The notes below the pieces were generated by a model, which ran no database searches, had not been told where the DNA came from, and worked only from the letters and a program-made list of their open reading frames with translations. The position numbers were made by a program, and so were the translations under genes. Positions 1 through 9,204 of a stretch of DNA of 64,000 nt are shown one piece after another (positions within the stretch are counted from its first letter, which is position 1; each line of letters begins with the position of its first letter). The stretch comes from Paraburkholderia sp. DHOC27. Its GTDB lineage: Bacteria > Pseudomonadota > Gammaproteobacteria > Burkholderiales > Burkholderiaceae. Location: contig NZ_QVQV01000008.1 of NCBI RefSeq assembly GCF_003429005.1, positions 248,001 to 312,000 on the forward strand, written 5' to 3'.

Positions 1-81
1 TGTCACTGCGATTCATCCGGTGTGGCCTCGCCACATGAGAGGGTCCATCGCAGGTTGACGAGGAATGTTCCGAGGGCCGAA

Positions 82-366
82 ATGAACGCGGTAGAAAAAC
101 AAACAGCAAACGAGACCAGTAGCTTGCGCTCGGCGAATCTCGCTGATATCGAGCTAGACCATCTTGAACGCATGGTTCAGTACGTCACCGCGAGTGACGG
201 ACTCCAGCATAAAAGCCAGTTGGACTATGAGTATTGGGAGCGGCGTCTGCGCGCATTGGCGCAAACGCACGACCTGGTCGTCAGCCAGCGGCGCCGCGTG
301 CTGTCGTTGCTAGACCGGCTTGAGAGAGAAGCACTGTTCAGGTCGCGCGGGCGCTCGGTAGCCTGA
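82..366 (+). CDS. small helical hypothetical protein
   Basis: A 94-residue soluble protein with no signal peptide or membrane segment. The composition is rich in Leu, Arg and Glu, and the second half reads as two amphipathic helices rich in Arg and Leu, so an all-alpha or coiled-coil fold is likely. I chose the ATG at 82 because a GAGG sits about six bases upstream; an in-frame GTG at 22 would lengthen it by 20 residues. The gene ends 40 bases before a strong hairpin terminator and faces the porin gene. I do not recognise the family and assign no function. Confidence 0.6.
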   Translation: MNAVEKQTANETSSLRSANLADIELDHLERMVQYVTASDGLQHKSQLDYEYWERRLRALAQTHDLVVSQRRRVLSLLDRLEREALFRSRGRSVA

Positions 367-404
367 AGCGTTTGAGCAGGCTTACATAATAAAAAGCAGC
401 AGCA

Positions 405-445
405 AAAACGGCGCGCTTCGTGAGATGCGCGCCGTTTTCGTTTTC
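405..445. terminator. bidirectional intrinsic terminator
   Basis: A perfect 10-bp stem (AACGGCGCGC at 407-416, GCGCGCCGTT at 427-436) with a 10-base loop is flanked by T-rich DNA on the right and A-rich DNA on the left. It can therefore end transcription of the small gene on the plus strand and of the porin on the minus strand. Confidence 0.8.
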
Positions 446-517
446 AGGCCTGTTTTCTATTGGATTCAGGCGGAAGCCCGTCGACCGCATGGGCTTCCTG
501 ATCCGGCCATCCATTCA

Positions 518-1615
518 TCAGAAGATGTTGCGCATGCCGACTGCAACGCCGGTCTGGTTGTTGCGGCCCGGAAAGTCTGCCAGCGCTGCGCCCGTGCCAC
601 GGATGAAGTCAACCGTGCCGTACACCTCGGTACGCTTGGACAGCGAGTACTCCGCCAGCGCCACCGCTGAATAGCGGGTGCCGCGGCTGATCGACGTGTC
701 GTTGGCATCCAGCGCGTTGCGCGAGTGATCGTAGTAGCCCGCGGCGGTCAGCAGCAGCGGCGGCGTGACCTGCCAGGTGCTGCCCACGTAGAAGCCATCG
801 TCAATGCGGTTCTTGCCCGTGACCGGCGTGGACCAGCTCGCCGCCGGCGAGTTGGCGGCCGCCATGAACAGATCGACCATGCCGGTGTTGTCCTGCGCAT
901 GCAGCCAGCCCGCGAAGGCCTTGACCGTGCTGAACGAGTAGACCGCGCTGACGTTGACCAGCTTGAACTTGTTGTTCTCCGCGTCGCTGTTCTGCTGATA
1001 GCCGGCGTCGAACGACAGGCCCGCGTACACGTACGACGCGGTAAAGCCATACATATTGTTGGCGCCCGTGCTGCCCGCCACGTTACCGAAGGCGTACATG
1101 CCTTCGACGTTCAGACCGCCGAACTGGCCGTTGTACTTGACCGAGTTGTTCTCACGCAGGCCGTAGCCGAGTGCGCCGGGCAGCCAGCCGTCCTGGTCGA
1201 AGTTGCCCACCGTCAGCGGGTCATAAACATCGCCGAGCTGATCGAACAGCGGCGTATTCTGGCGGCCCAACGTGACGGCGCCATATTGATTGCTCGACAA
1301 CCCGACATAAGCCATCCGGTTAAAGAGCGTATTCGAACTTGCCAACGCGCCATTCCAGGCATTAAAACCATTTTCCAGCCGGAATACTGCCGACAGACCA
1401 CCACCCAGATCCTCATTCCCCTTAAAACCAAAACGACTGCCGGTAATCGGGCCAATGCCCATTGAAACCTGGTTATCGTTGTTGGCATTCGCATTGGTGA
1501 GGTAGCGGATGCTCGTGTCGACGATGCCGTACAACGTCACCGAAGATTGCGCGAAAGCAGATTGAGCCGCGAGAGCCAGCAGCGCCCCGCCGATCACCAT
1601 AGACGTCTTTTTCAC
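518..1615 (-). CDS. outer-membrane porin, Gram-negative OmpC-like family
   Basis: A 365-residue trimeric-type general porin. Residues 1-22 form a signal peptide (MKKTS start, hydrophobic core, cleavage after AFAQS). The mature chain opens with the SSVTLYGIVD strand that is diagnostic of Burkholderia porins and ends in Phe, as outer-membrane barrels require. Glycine- and aromatic-rich alternating strands run throughout. The start is GTG, preceded by AAGGGGA. It would allow diffusion of small hydrophilic solutes. The neighbouring genes give no substrate clue. Family assignment is firm; the specific paralogue is unknown. Confidence 0.95.
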   Translation of the reverse strand: MKKTSMVIGGALLALAAQSAFAQSSVTLYGIVDTSIRYLTNANANNDNQVSMGIGPITGSRFGFKGNEDLGGGLSAVFRLENGFNAWNGALASSNTLFNRMAYVGLSSNQYGAVTLGRQNTPLFDQLGDVYDPLTVGNFDQDGWLPGALGYGLRENNSVKYNGQFGGLNVEGMYAFGNVAGSTGANNMYGFTASYVYAGLSFDAGYQQNSDAENNKFKLVNVSAVYSFSTVKAFAGWLHAQDNTGMVDLFMAAANSPAASWSTPVTGKNRIDDGFYVGSTWQVTPPLLLTAAGYYDHSRNALDANDTSISRGTRYSAVALAEYSLSKRTEVYGTVDFIRGTGAALADFPGRNNQTGVAVGMRNIF

Positions 1616-2562
1616 CGGTATTTCCCCTTATGCGTATCTGGATGGAGTCGCTGTCCGTGCCGGCCTTGAGCCGTGGTTCACGCGCAAAACCCTTTGTGCG
1701 GTTGGATGATATTTCTACGACAATAATTTGAAAGTTATTTCATTTAAATGTCGTTGGATTACAACAGGGGTTGTGATAGCAGCCAACCGCGTGAAGCCCG
1801 CCGGATGGCCTTCAATCGGCTTTGCGCCGAAGTTGACGATCGTTCGGTATTTCCCCTGATTGGTGCATGGGGAGCTGGCGTGCTTGGGAGGGGGAGCGGG
1901 GTTTGTTGCTCGGCAATAGAGTTCTGGAAGCTGCACAAAATGCCCGGAGAAAGCGGTCGGGGCGCGTCCGGAAAGCGCCGGCCCGATGCGACATATCACG
2001 GCTTGCAGTTGCCGGTTCGCGGTGCCACCATCGGCCGCCCTACCGCCACTGTCAACGGATCATCTGCCTCGCGGGTCATGCGCAGGTAACCGTAACTGGT
2101 TGCTTTCGACCCGGAGCGGATCTACGCTCTCATCGACATTGAACGTCCGATGTGGCATCTATAGCCGACGGCCCGTGCGCGACGAACTTAGAATCTCCGA
2201 AGCGGACAACTTTCCTTCCGCAGGTATCTTCTTAGCGAGCGAGGGCGCCACTGTTAATGTGCCTCAACTGGGCAGAACGTTGACAGCATTGTGCTTAATT
2301 CAGAGGCGCTAGCACTTAAGTACCGGATTAACCATTCGCATCGTCGCTAAACCCGCCTGAGTATAGTGCCCCGTCGTTCCGTAGACGAGCGAGTGACCGT
2401 TCGAGTTCGCTGTAGTGACCTCACACCATCCAGACAATCTGCCGACCCAGACGTTGTTGCCTAGACCTTTGGTCTGGTAAGCGTCCGAAACAAGATGGGT
2501 CGCAGAACGAAAAGCATTGAGTCGTTGATAAAATAAGTTTTTAGACAACGCCGACTCTACAA
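1616..2562. other. gene-poor stretch upstream of porin
   Basis: About 950 bases without a convincing gene. The first 150 bases next to the porin are AT-rich and should hold the porin promoter, reading leftward. The remainder contains only overlapping ORFs under 115 codons, none with a recognisable family or clear ribosome site. A minus-strand reading frame from about 2309 shares its upstream part with the antisense of the next gene. I see no insertion-sequence ends or tRNA. Confidence 0.4.
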
Positions 2563-3306
2563 ATGGACAGTGCCGCGTTCGACTGGTACACAAGGACATG
2601 TGAAAAACTCGATGCGATCGAGAGGGCGTGCTTCTTATGGGGCCGCGAAGAGGGTATCGACAGGCCTGGTCGCAGACATTTACTTCACGCCGCGAAAGGT
2701 TATCCAGACGTGCCCACAATGTTTGACCAGTTTTTGGACGTGTGGCACGAAAAGATGCCTCCCTACAAATGGTCGCGAGAAACAATGCGCCGGATCGAAT
2801 TTTCGGATCAAAGTGACTACTTGGATTTTATAACGATTAACCTCATGCCACTTCGCGAGGCAGCACGACTAAAATTAATCACCGCACGGGTAGAACAACA
2901 CGACCCAAACATAGCACTCTTCAACCTTCTTCACCCGATTATCGCAAACCGCGCTTGGGACTTCTATGTGACGAATCATTTTAGGCAGGCAGTGGAAACG
3001 TCAGTGACGGCGGTATTTGATTACATTAGGGCGCGCACACAGAGCCAGTTGGACGGACAGGCGCTCGTGACCGAAGTTTTCAAACTTGAGGGCGCGAAGC
3101 TCATTTTGAGCACGCTCGATACTGAATCGGGCAGAAGCGAGCAAAAGGGTTTCATAAACATATTCGTCGGCGCGTATGTTGGGATTCGCAATCCTTTAGC
3201 GCATACCGTCATAAACGGCTTGACGCAAAAGGAGGCGGCCGAGCATATGGTTTTGGCCAGTTTACTAGCCAGCAAAGTTGACAAAGCTATTCTTGTAGAG
3301 GATTGA
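2563..3306 (+). CDS. TIGR02391-family (Ymh-like) protein
   Basis: A 247-residue soluble protein. The C-terminal part (about residues 150-245) carries the hallmark of the TIGR02391/Ymh family, a RNPLAH motif in the segment VGIRNPLAH followed by an all-helical tail ending in LASLLASKVDKA. The N-terminal half is alpha-helical and unfamiliar. The biochemical function of the family is not established; members turn up in phage, plasmid and restriction or defence contexts, which fits the HNH endonuclease 1.2 kb away. The ATG at 2563 lacks an obvious Shine-Dalgarno sequence. Codon choice is less GC-biased than in the flanking metabolic genes, consistent with transfer. Confidence 0.75.
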   Translation: MDSAAFDWYTRTCEKLDAIERACFLWGREEGIDRPGRRHLLHAAKGYPDVPTMFDQFLDVWHEKMPPYKWSRETMRRIEFSDQSDYLDFITINLMPLREAARLKLITARVEQHDPNIALFNLLHPIIANRAWDFYVTNHFRQAVETSVTAVFDYIRARTQSQLDGQALVTEVFKLEGAKLILSTLDTESGRSEQKGFINIFVGAYVGIRNPLAHTVINGLTQKEAAEHMVLASLLASKVDKAILVED

Positions 3307-4545
3307 CACCATGCGGGAGCGCGTGATGCTAGCGAAGCATCGACAGTTCGGTAACAGAGTCTGAAGACCGTAAATAAGCGGCACGCGTCCGCCCGCTTCC
3401 CACCAGCAGGTGCCGGATGTGCGGCGTCGCTTTTCAAGCGACGCCGATGCCGCTGACGATTCGGCGCGTCCCAGCCCCGGCCCAAGTGCGGCCCAACACT
3501 CGCACCATAAGTGCCTCCAGAATTTCACAATCCGGCCGTTAGGGTAGACGGCAAGCTTGCTAAATAACCCAAGGTACACGAGTCGCCGAAGGCAGAATAG
3601 CTGATAATTCAAGTCAACTTACAGACCTACCGCACTTAAAATGCTATCAGAGATCTTTAGCTTTCTTTAAAAAAACGAACACGCGAATCTTTTTGCTCAT
3701 CTTTTTGGGGCCTGCGATGTGCACCTTTTATGGCGACGGCGATTCAATCGTCAATCCACTTTCCGTTAAATCGTTAGATCTTATCATCTTCATTCCTTTT
3801 TCGTTTATTTTGGTAGCGCTCTGGGTTGAGATGATTGACGGCTTGAATATTCGCTTAGCAGAAAATGATATGATGTGCTTGGGGGCCTGTAATTGTCGGC
3901 ATTATTCTGGCATTCTGCATCCTTACTTCCATTTCATGTCTCTCAACTTAGGCCGGAATCATGTTTTCCTTAATCGCAATGAAGAACTTCATCAGGTTAT
4001 GCATGCTCTATCTCTTGGGTCTCGATACGATCAGCATAAGCCGTTTAATATTTCGAAAATCTTCGCTCCCACTTCGATACATCTAGTTCATCCAAGGTCA
4101 GCGGCGTCGAGGATTGCAAAGTTTGTCAAATTTAAGGCCTCTCTCGGGACTCGCCTAACTAAAACGAATCGCACCAGACGTTCACGCACCTTCGTTGATA
4201 CGAGAATCAAACCGTTACGGAAATTATGGCGCGAGTGAATCGCCAGCTTGAGCTTGGCTAGGATTTGCAGAGACACTGCGAGCAATGAAGCTGGCGGGCG
4301 CGCAATCTCACGCCCGCGTGTGCCTCGCTGGCGTGGCGCAATCAGTTCAGTCGTAAGCAACAGAAACCTGCGAAGGAGCGGCCGCATCGGTCGCTCGAGA
4401 GACTGCCAGTTCTCGTGTTTTTACACGGCCTCGGTCGAGGCGGTCCACTACCTATTCGAGCCCGAGTTCTGCAGCCGGACAGCTGGCCGGGAGAAGGGCG
4501 TTGTCGAGAAGAACGCGCCGGACTGGCGCCGCCTCTGCCGGACGG
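3307..4545. other. gene-poor, partly AT-rich stretch
   Basis: About 1.2 kb between the TIGR02391 gene and the HNH endonuclease gene. It holds a hairpin at 3423-3445, then an AT-rich block at roughly 3600-4090 that differs sharply from the rest of the window. One plus-strand reading frame (about 3693-4238, TTG start) spans the AT-rich block, but it has no ribosome site, no recognisable domain and an irregular mix of hydrophobic and basic residues. I regard this as non-coding or decayed acquired DNA. Confidence 0.4.
3423..3445. terminator. hairpin downstream of the TIGR02391 gene
   Basis: A perfect 10-bp inverted repeat (GGCGTCGCTT, loop TTC, AAGCGACGCC) lies 117 bases after the stop codon. 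It lacks a following T-run, so it may be a factor-assisted terminator or only a structured 3' region. Confidence 0.4.
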
Positions 4546-5505
4546 TCATTTCCTGAAACGGGAAGCGAAGTCCAGAAGCGTGTCATTAATCAAGTCGCGT
4601 TCGGGTGCGAAATGCGCGTCACGATGACAGCTTGGGCAGAGTGCGACGCAATTCCAGACGCGATCGCTATTCCTGACGCCAAGGATGTGATGAACGTCGA
4701 GAAAGCCCTTGTATCGCGCGATCGCTCCGCACGTCGAGCGTTCGCACTTGCCACCTGCGCGCTTGACGACGTCAGCCCGGACACGAGGATCGCGCTTAAC
4801 TTCGGATCGCGTCACGGTCCGCTCACTTGCCCCATCACTTCCATAACCCGAAGGATCGGGCGCGTAGAGGTCGTCCCACGTGTCGTCGATGAGCACGCGC
4901 AGTTTCACGTCACCCATCTTGACGAGATCCTGTACGCCCGGCCATTGCCAGAGCACATCAGGCACGAAATGCGCGTCTTCGTGTCGGCTGTCCATTAGAT
5001 ACACCGTGGGACTCGAGCCGTTTTTTGCGTGGTTCTTCGTGGTTCGTCCTAAGCGTCCGGCTTCGATCATTTCCTCGCTTACTTCCGCCTGACGACGCCA
5101 GATCAAACCTAGCTGATCGATTGGTACAAGCGCTGCGTAGGGGACAGTCTCGCCTACGCGCTGGAAGATGAGCGCATGTGAGATGCCGAGTTTCACATCA
5201 CGATCAACGAGCTGGTCGAGCGTTTTATCCCAGTCATTGTCAATGAGGTCCGCTCGCAGCTGGGCAGCCGAAAATCGAAGGTCGTCCGGACCGCGATGCC
5301 GCCAGCAAAGCCGCACGCGCATCTTGATCGTTCCCCCCGTTTCAGATCGCGCGGTAACAATCTGAGCCTGCGAAACCCCTCGCACGATCCGCTCGTCAGA
5401 CAGCACTGCGAATCCTCGGCTTTCGAGAAACGGACGGATCGCGTCGCGACTCAAACGCTCAGCTTCAAAGCTCTCCGGCTTGCGAAATACACGTTCAGTT
5501 GGCAC
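4546..5505 (-). CDS. HNH endonuclease with uncharacterised N-terminal domain
   Basis: 319 residues. The last ~90 residues form a McrA-like HNH nuclease: a Cys pair (CERSTC), then DVHHI, then an Asn-containing segment VWNCVALCPSCHRDAH, giving the His-Asn-His core plus four Cys for a structural zinc. The N-terminal ~220 residues are unfamiliar, rich in aromatic and charged residues, and may read DNA or a modification. The GTG start is supported by GGAG six bases upstream. It stands alone with no methyltransferase beside it, so a modification-dependent (type IV-like) or phage-defence nuclease is more plausible than a type II restriction pair; that is inference. Confidence 0.82.
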   Translation of the reverse strand: MPTERVFRKPESFEAERLSRDAIRPFLESRGFAVLSDERIVRGVSQAQIVTARSETGGTIKMRVRLCWRHRGPDDLRFSAAQLRADLIDNDWDKTLDQLVDRDVKLGISHALIFQRVGETVPYAALVPIDQLGLIWRRQAEVSEEMIEAGRLGRTTKNHAKNGSSPTVYLMDSRHEDAHFVPDVLWQWPGVQDLVKMGDVKLRVLIDDTWDDLYAPDPSGYGSDGASERTVTRSEVKRDPRVRADVVKRAGGKCERSTCGAIARYKGFLDVHHILGVRNSDRVWNCVALCPSCHRDAHFAPERDLINDTLLDFASRFRK

Positions 5506-5810
5506 GACTGTCTCCGTTGGCTAGGGCATGATATTGGTGAAGCGCGCCATTTTTCGCAATACGGTTCTGCCTGCTTACAACACAAATGAATGAAATGTCG
5601 GACGGACGACTGCCGCCCGATGCGGTCGGCGATAGTCGACGCATAGCAGCGGTTCTGCCACACGCCAGCAATGGCCGCTAACTGAGTAATCCCGTCTTAC
5701 CAGCGGCAGGTTCGTCCGCTCGCTGAACGTCAGGTTGTGGTGGCCCCCTTCAGTTTTCCCCCAAGCAGCCGTTCAACCGTACTACCCGGTGCCCGTAAGG
5801 AGACGAGAAG
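5506..5810. other. intergenic region between divergent genes
   Basis: About 305 bases separate the HNH endonuclease (minus) from the membrane protein gene (plus), and should hold both promoters. I see no clear consensus promoter, tRNA or repeat. The only firm signal is the AAGGAG ribosome site at 5797-5802 for the next gene. Confidence 0.45.
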
Positions 5811-6245
5811 TTGAACCAAAGAAAAAAACTGCTTGGAATGCTAGCCCTCATGTTCGTCATTTCGCTTCCCTTTAACGGATTTTGCTATGAGGGAAACAAT
5901 TGCTGGTCCGGATTGGCAATTCTTGTATTCGGCTTTCTCGGGTTGATCGACAATGCGCAGATAAGCTGGCTTGCCAATCTGCTGATAATCCCAGTTTGGC
6001 CATTGTTGTTTCTGCAAAGCAAGGCAAGCGACGCTCTCGCCTTGGCGTTTTGCGTGGGAGCGCTCGCCGTCGGCAACGCCTTCCTCTTTCAGGGCGTCAA
6101 CACGTCCGAATCAGGAGGACCCTTGCAACCCGTATCGTCCCTTGGGGCGGGATACTGGCTGTGGATGGCCAGTATTACGTTATCAGGAGTCGTGGCTATT
6201 CATGGCGTTCTAAGGGGTTCGCCGTCCCAGTATAGGGAGACCTGA
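5811..6245 (+). CDS. small integral membrane protein, unknown function
   Basis: 144 residues with about four hydrophobic segments (near residues 8-24, 32-48, 52-75 and 108-132), loops containing CYEGNNC, and a short polar C-terminus. The start codon is TTG, chosen because a strong AAGGAG lies eight bases upstream and no ATG is available nearby. The protein resembles the many short YfhO-less, uncharacterised inner-membrane proteins of beta-proteobacteria, but I cannot name a family. It lies at the right edge of the mosaic region, before the beta-glucoside genes. Confidence 0.6.
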   Translation: MNQRKKLLGMLALMFVISLPFNGFCYEGNNCWSGLAILVFGFLGLIDNAQISWLANLLIIPVWPLLFLQSKASDALALAFCVGALAVGNAFLFQGVNTSESGGPLQPVSSLGAGYWLWMASITLSGVVAIHGVLRGSPSQYRET

Positions 6246-6289
6246 TACGTTTCGAGGTCATACCCTCCGCATGCCGCAAGCAATGCACG

Positions 6290-7351
6290 TCAATCGTCCG
6301 GGTGACTCAACGCGGCGACTGAGCCACGAATCATTAGAGTGCAGTCGAATATGAACGGCTTCAGTGACGACACGTAATCGCCGGCACCCCGGTCCTTGAC
6401 CTCTGCCACCAGCGCATCCACTGCCTTCGCGGCCATTTCCAGCAGGGGTTGGTGAATGGTTGTCAGGGGTGGCCAAACAGTGCGAGCTATGTCGGAATCG
6501 TCGAATCCCGCAACGGATACATCAGCCGGCAACGAAAGTCCCAAACCATAAGCAGCGTGCATGACGCCTGCAGCCATGTCGTCGTTGCTCGCAAACACGG
6601 CCGTAGGTCTAGGCTCGAGCGTCATCAAGTCTTTCCCACATGCGAGACCGGATTCAAACATGTGGTTTCCTGTTACCACCCACCTTGGATCGACGATCAC
6701 ACCCGCCCGTTGCATCGCTTCCAGATAGCCTGCAAGGCGCTCATCGCTGTCCCTGGAAAGATGCGGCCCACGAACAAACGCTATCCGTCGATGCCCAAGG
6801 CTGAGGATGTGCTCCGTCATCCGTCTCGCGGCCTGCCTGTCGTTCACGCTCACGCTGCCAATACCGTCTTCGAGCACGTCGGGGCTCACGCAAAAATAGG
6901 GAATCTGGCTCGCCTGTAGAGCGTGGGCAACACCTGGTAGATTGCATACTGGCGCAGCGACGATGAGAGCGCTGAGCCGCCGGCTCCTGGCCTGGCGCAC
7001 GATCTCCAGCCCGGGATCGGGATTGTCCCGGGCGCATGGCAAAAGGAGGAGGCCGAAGTCGAGCCGTTCGCAGGCATCCAGTGCACCGGACTGAATTCCC
7101 TGAGAATAATGAGGAATCACGGCACCTGCGCCGGCCACGGCGGGCGCATAGACGAGCCCGATTGTATGGCTCACTCCGCGAGCGAGGTTTTGAGCGGAAG
7201 GGTTCGGTGCGTAGCCGAGTTCTGTTGCTGCGCTGAGAACGAGCTCGCGCGTACGCTCGTTGACATACGGCTCATTGTTGAGCACGCGCGAGACCGTCTT
7301 CATGGACACGCCAGCTCGTTTCGCAACGTCCGTGATGGTCACGGACTTCAT
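6290..7351 (-). CDS. LacI-family transcriptional repressor of the beta-glucoside module
   Basis: About 353 residues. The N-terminus is a textbook LacI helix-turn-helix (ITDVAKRAGVSMKTVSRVLN, residues 4-23) followed by the hinge helix ending in ARGVSHTIGLV. The rest is the periplasmic-binding-protein-like sugar sensor with motifs FVRGP, AVFASNDDMAAG and DVSVAGFDDSDIA. I place the start at the ATG giving MKSVT; an upstream ATG at 7378 would add nine residues. It follows the glycosidase gene by about 50 bases on the same strand, so the two are probably cotranscribed. Two perfect palindromes upstream of the glycosidase are its likely operators. A glucoside or glucose-containing inducer is inferred. 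Confidence 0.92.
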   Translation of the reverse strand: MKSVTITDVAKRAGVSMKTVSRVLNNEPYVNERTRELVLSAATELGYAPNPSAQNLARGVSHTIGLVYAPAVAGAGAVIPHYSQGIQSGALDACERLDFGLLLLPCARDNPDPGLEIVRQARSRRLSALIVAAPVCNLPGVAHALQASQIPYFCVSPDVLEDGIGSVSVNDRQAARRMTEHILSLGHRRIAFVRGPHLSRDSDERLAGYLEAMQRAGVIVDPRWVVTGNHMFESGLACGKDLMTLEPRPTAVFASNDDMAAGVMHAAYGLGLSLPADVSVAGFDDSDIARTVWPPLTTIHQPLLEMAAKAVDALVAEVKDRGAGDYVSSLKPFIFDCTLMIRGSVAALSHPDD

Positions 7352-7401
7352 GGTGACGTCACGCTTCACAGCGTGCATTCCCAGGCTGGCGCGCGGTGCG
7401 C

Positions 7402-8814
7402 TCAACGCTGCGTTCCGACGAAGTGTCGATACCAAAGAGCGCTTTCTTTCGGCGTGCGTTGCTGAGTTGCATAGTCGATATGAGTAATGCCAAAGCGTTT
7501 GGAGTAGCCGAGCGCCCATTCGAAATTGTCGAGCAGGGACCAGACAAAATACCCGCGAACGTCCACCCCATTGCTCATGGCTCGACCGAGCGCCGCAATT
7601 TGCCCCTGGAGGTAGGCTGTCCGGCGCGGATCATCGACCCGTCCGTCGACCATCTCGTCGTCGAAAGCGGCACCGCTCTCCGTGATGTAGATCGGCGGTG
7701 CGTTCGCGTAGCGGCGCTTGATATCTTCGAGGCATTCGCGAAGCCCTTCATGATATACCTCCCACCCCATCGCAGTGATTTGGGCACCGGGAGGCAACTC
7801 TACGGTGCGCTTGAATTCCTTGTCTTGCGCGGCACCGTTCGTGCTGGAAGATTGCGGCGCCTGGCGCTGTGCCAGATCCTCCCGATTTTCTTTGCGGAGA
7901 AAATGCGGTGACGGCACGCCGTCGGCACTCCCGATCGCGCGCCTGTAGTAGTTGACGCCCAGAAAGTCGATCGGCGTCGAAATGACTTCCATGTCGCCCT
8001 CGGTGATCTTCGGCTCGACACCGAGTAACTCTGTACACCGCTCGGGGTATTTGCCCAAAAACAGGCCGTCCAGATAGAGGCGATTCTGAGCGACGTCGTG
8101 CCTGTCTGAAGCGCGAATGTCTTGCGATCGATCGCTCGCTGGATGCACGGGCGCCAGATTCAGGACAATCCCGAGGGGTGCTTTCACGCCCTCCTGTCGA
8201 AGGGCCTGAACCGCGCGGCCATGTGAGAGCAATTGATGGTGCGTGACCTGAACGGAGGTAGCAGGATTCTGAATCCCCGGCGCATGCACCCCCATCCAGT
8301 GTCCGAGGTAGGCTGTGACGAATGGTTCGTTGAACGTGGCAATGGATGCAACGCGATCGCCCAGCGCACGGCCGACAATAGTTGCGTACTCCACGAAGCG
8401 GTCAACGGTTTCGCGCGATTCCCACCCGCCTTTGTCCTGCAGATATTGCGGTAGATCCCAGTGGTAAAGCGTCATGTATGGCGCAAGACCGCGTTCAAGC
8501 ATGCCATCCACCAATCGACTATAGAAGTCGAGGCCTTTCTGGTTGATCTTGCCATCGGCGGTGGGCTGAATCCGGGGCCATGCGACTGAAAAACGCCAGG
8601 CGTTGAGATTCAACCATTTCGCCAGATCAAGATCGTCCGGCCAACGGTGATAGTGATCGCATGCCTGCGAACCGTCGCTGCCATCTGCAATGTTTCCTTC
8701 AGTGCGACAGAAACGGTCCCAGATGCTTTCGCCTCGACCGTCCTCGGTATTCGCACCTTCTATTTGAAAAGCAGCGGTAGCCGCACCCCAAAGAAAATCA
8801 CGCGGAAAGTTCAC
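7402..8814 (-). CDS. GH1 family beta-glucosidase
   Basis: 470 residues, cytoplasmic (no signal peptide), full length for glycoside hydrolase family 1. It opens with FLWGAATAAFQIEGA, has the acid/base motif TFNEP near residue 165 and the nucleophile motif ITESG near residue 375, and ends with the FVWSLLDNFEW box. It should hydrolyse beta-glucosides, or related disaccharides such as cellobiose, brought in by the divergent MFS transporter. The start is GTG (MNFPRDF), with only a weak GGAATG upstream. Gene order glycosidase-LacI, with a divergent permease and paired operators, makes an inducible local uptake and catabolism unit. Confidence 0.93.
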   Translation of the reverse strand: MNFPRDFLWGAATAAFQIEGANTEDGRGESIWDRFCRTEGNIADGSDGSQACDHYHRWPDDLDLAKWLNLNAWRFSVAWPRIQPTADGKINQKGLDFYSRLVDGMLERGLAPYMTLYHWDLPQYLQDKGGWESRETVDRFVEYATIVGRALGDRVASIATFNEPFVTAYLGHWMGVHAPGIQNPATSVQVTHHQLLSHGRAVQALRQEGVKAPLGIVLNLAPVHPASDRSQDIRASDRHDVAQNRLYLDGLFLGKYPERCTELLGVEPKITEGDMEVISTPIDFLGVNYYRRAIGSADGVPSPHFLRKENREDLAQRQAPQSSSTNGAAQDKEFKRTVELPPGAQITAMGWEVYHEGLRECLEDIKRRYANAPPIYITESGAAFDDEMVDGRVDDPRRTAYLQGQIAALGRAMSNGVDVRGYFVWSLLDNFEWALGYSKRFGITHIDYATQQRTPKESALWYRHFVGTQR

Positions 8815-8950
8815 GATTCATTCCATTTGCTAGAGAAAAAGAAAGCTCAAATTGCAGCCCAAACCATTTGCAAAGAGCATTACCCGGGCGTGCGTATAGG
8901 GCTACGGACCGCAATCGAGCACTCGCCTTTCTGGAACTATCCTGGCTCCT

Positions 8951-8968
8951 TATGACAGCGCTGTCATA
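8951..8968. promoter_or_regulatory. LacI-type operator 1
   Basis: The perfect 18-bp palindrome TATGACAGCGCTGTCATA has the central CG typical of LacI-family operators. It lies about 135 bp upstream of the glycosidase start. Confidence 0.82.
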
Positions 8969-9110
8969 GTAGCCGGATGATCTTCTTGTGCAATAGAGGA
9001 AATACCCCTAGGCGAACTGGAGATTGCATTCCACGCGGGCACTGCAGCCTGCCGCATCCTCTCCTCACAGGGTAACTACCCGTTTGACATGCACAAAAAA
9101 CTCGCCGAGC

Positions 9111-9126
9111 ATGACAGCGCTGTCAT
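9111..9126. promoter_or_regulatory. LacI-type operator 2
   Basis: A second copy of the same palindrome, 16 bp perfect (ATGACAGCGCTGTCAT), about 80 bp upstream of the MFS start. It follows a TTGACA hexamer at 9084-9089, so a bound repressor would cover the -10 or start region of that promoter. Confidence 0.82.
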
Positions 9127-9204
9127 ACAGATTTGTCTGCAGTTCGATCGGGTATGGATCGCCCGGCGACAAGGGTTAAATCGTATAAATCCAGGAGACT
9201 AACC

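Larger units (their letters stand above)
8815..9204. promoter_or_regulatory. divergent control region of the beta-glucoside module
   Basis: About 390 bases between the glycosidase (minus) and the MFS gene (plus). It contains two copies of the core palindrome ATGACAGCGCTGTCAT, with centres about 159 bp apart. A TTGACA-like -35 box lies at 9084-9089 just before the second copy. The long spacing suits repression of both divergent promoters, possibly by looping between a repressor bound at both sites. Confidence 0.75.

Noticed and set aside
2380..2420. tRNA-like GTTCGA segment
   Set aside because: The surrounding bases cannot form acceptor or anticodon stems of a tRNA.
2309..2785. 158-codon minus-strand frame overlapping the TIGR02391 gene
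   Set aside because: Its first half is antisense to a well-supported gene and the remainder shows no known motif or ribosome site.
3693..4238. 181-codon plus-strand reading frame in the AT-rich block
   Set aside because: TTG start without a ribosome site, no recognisable domain, and abrupt change from hydrophobic to Arg/Thr-rich composition where GC rises; treated as chance or decayed sequence.
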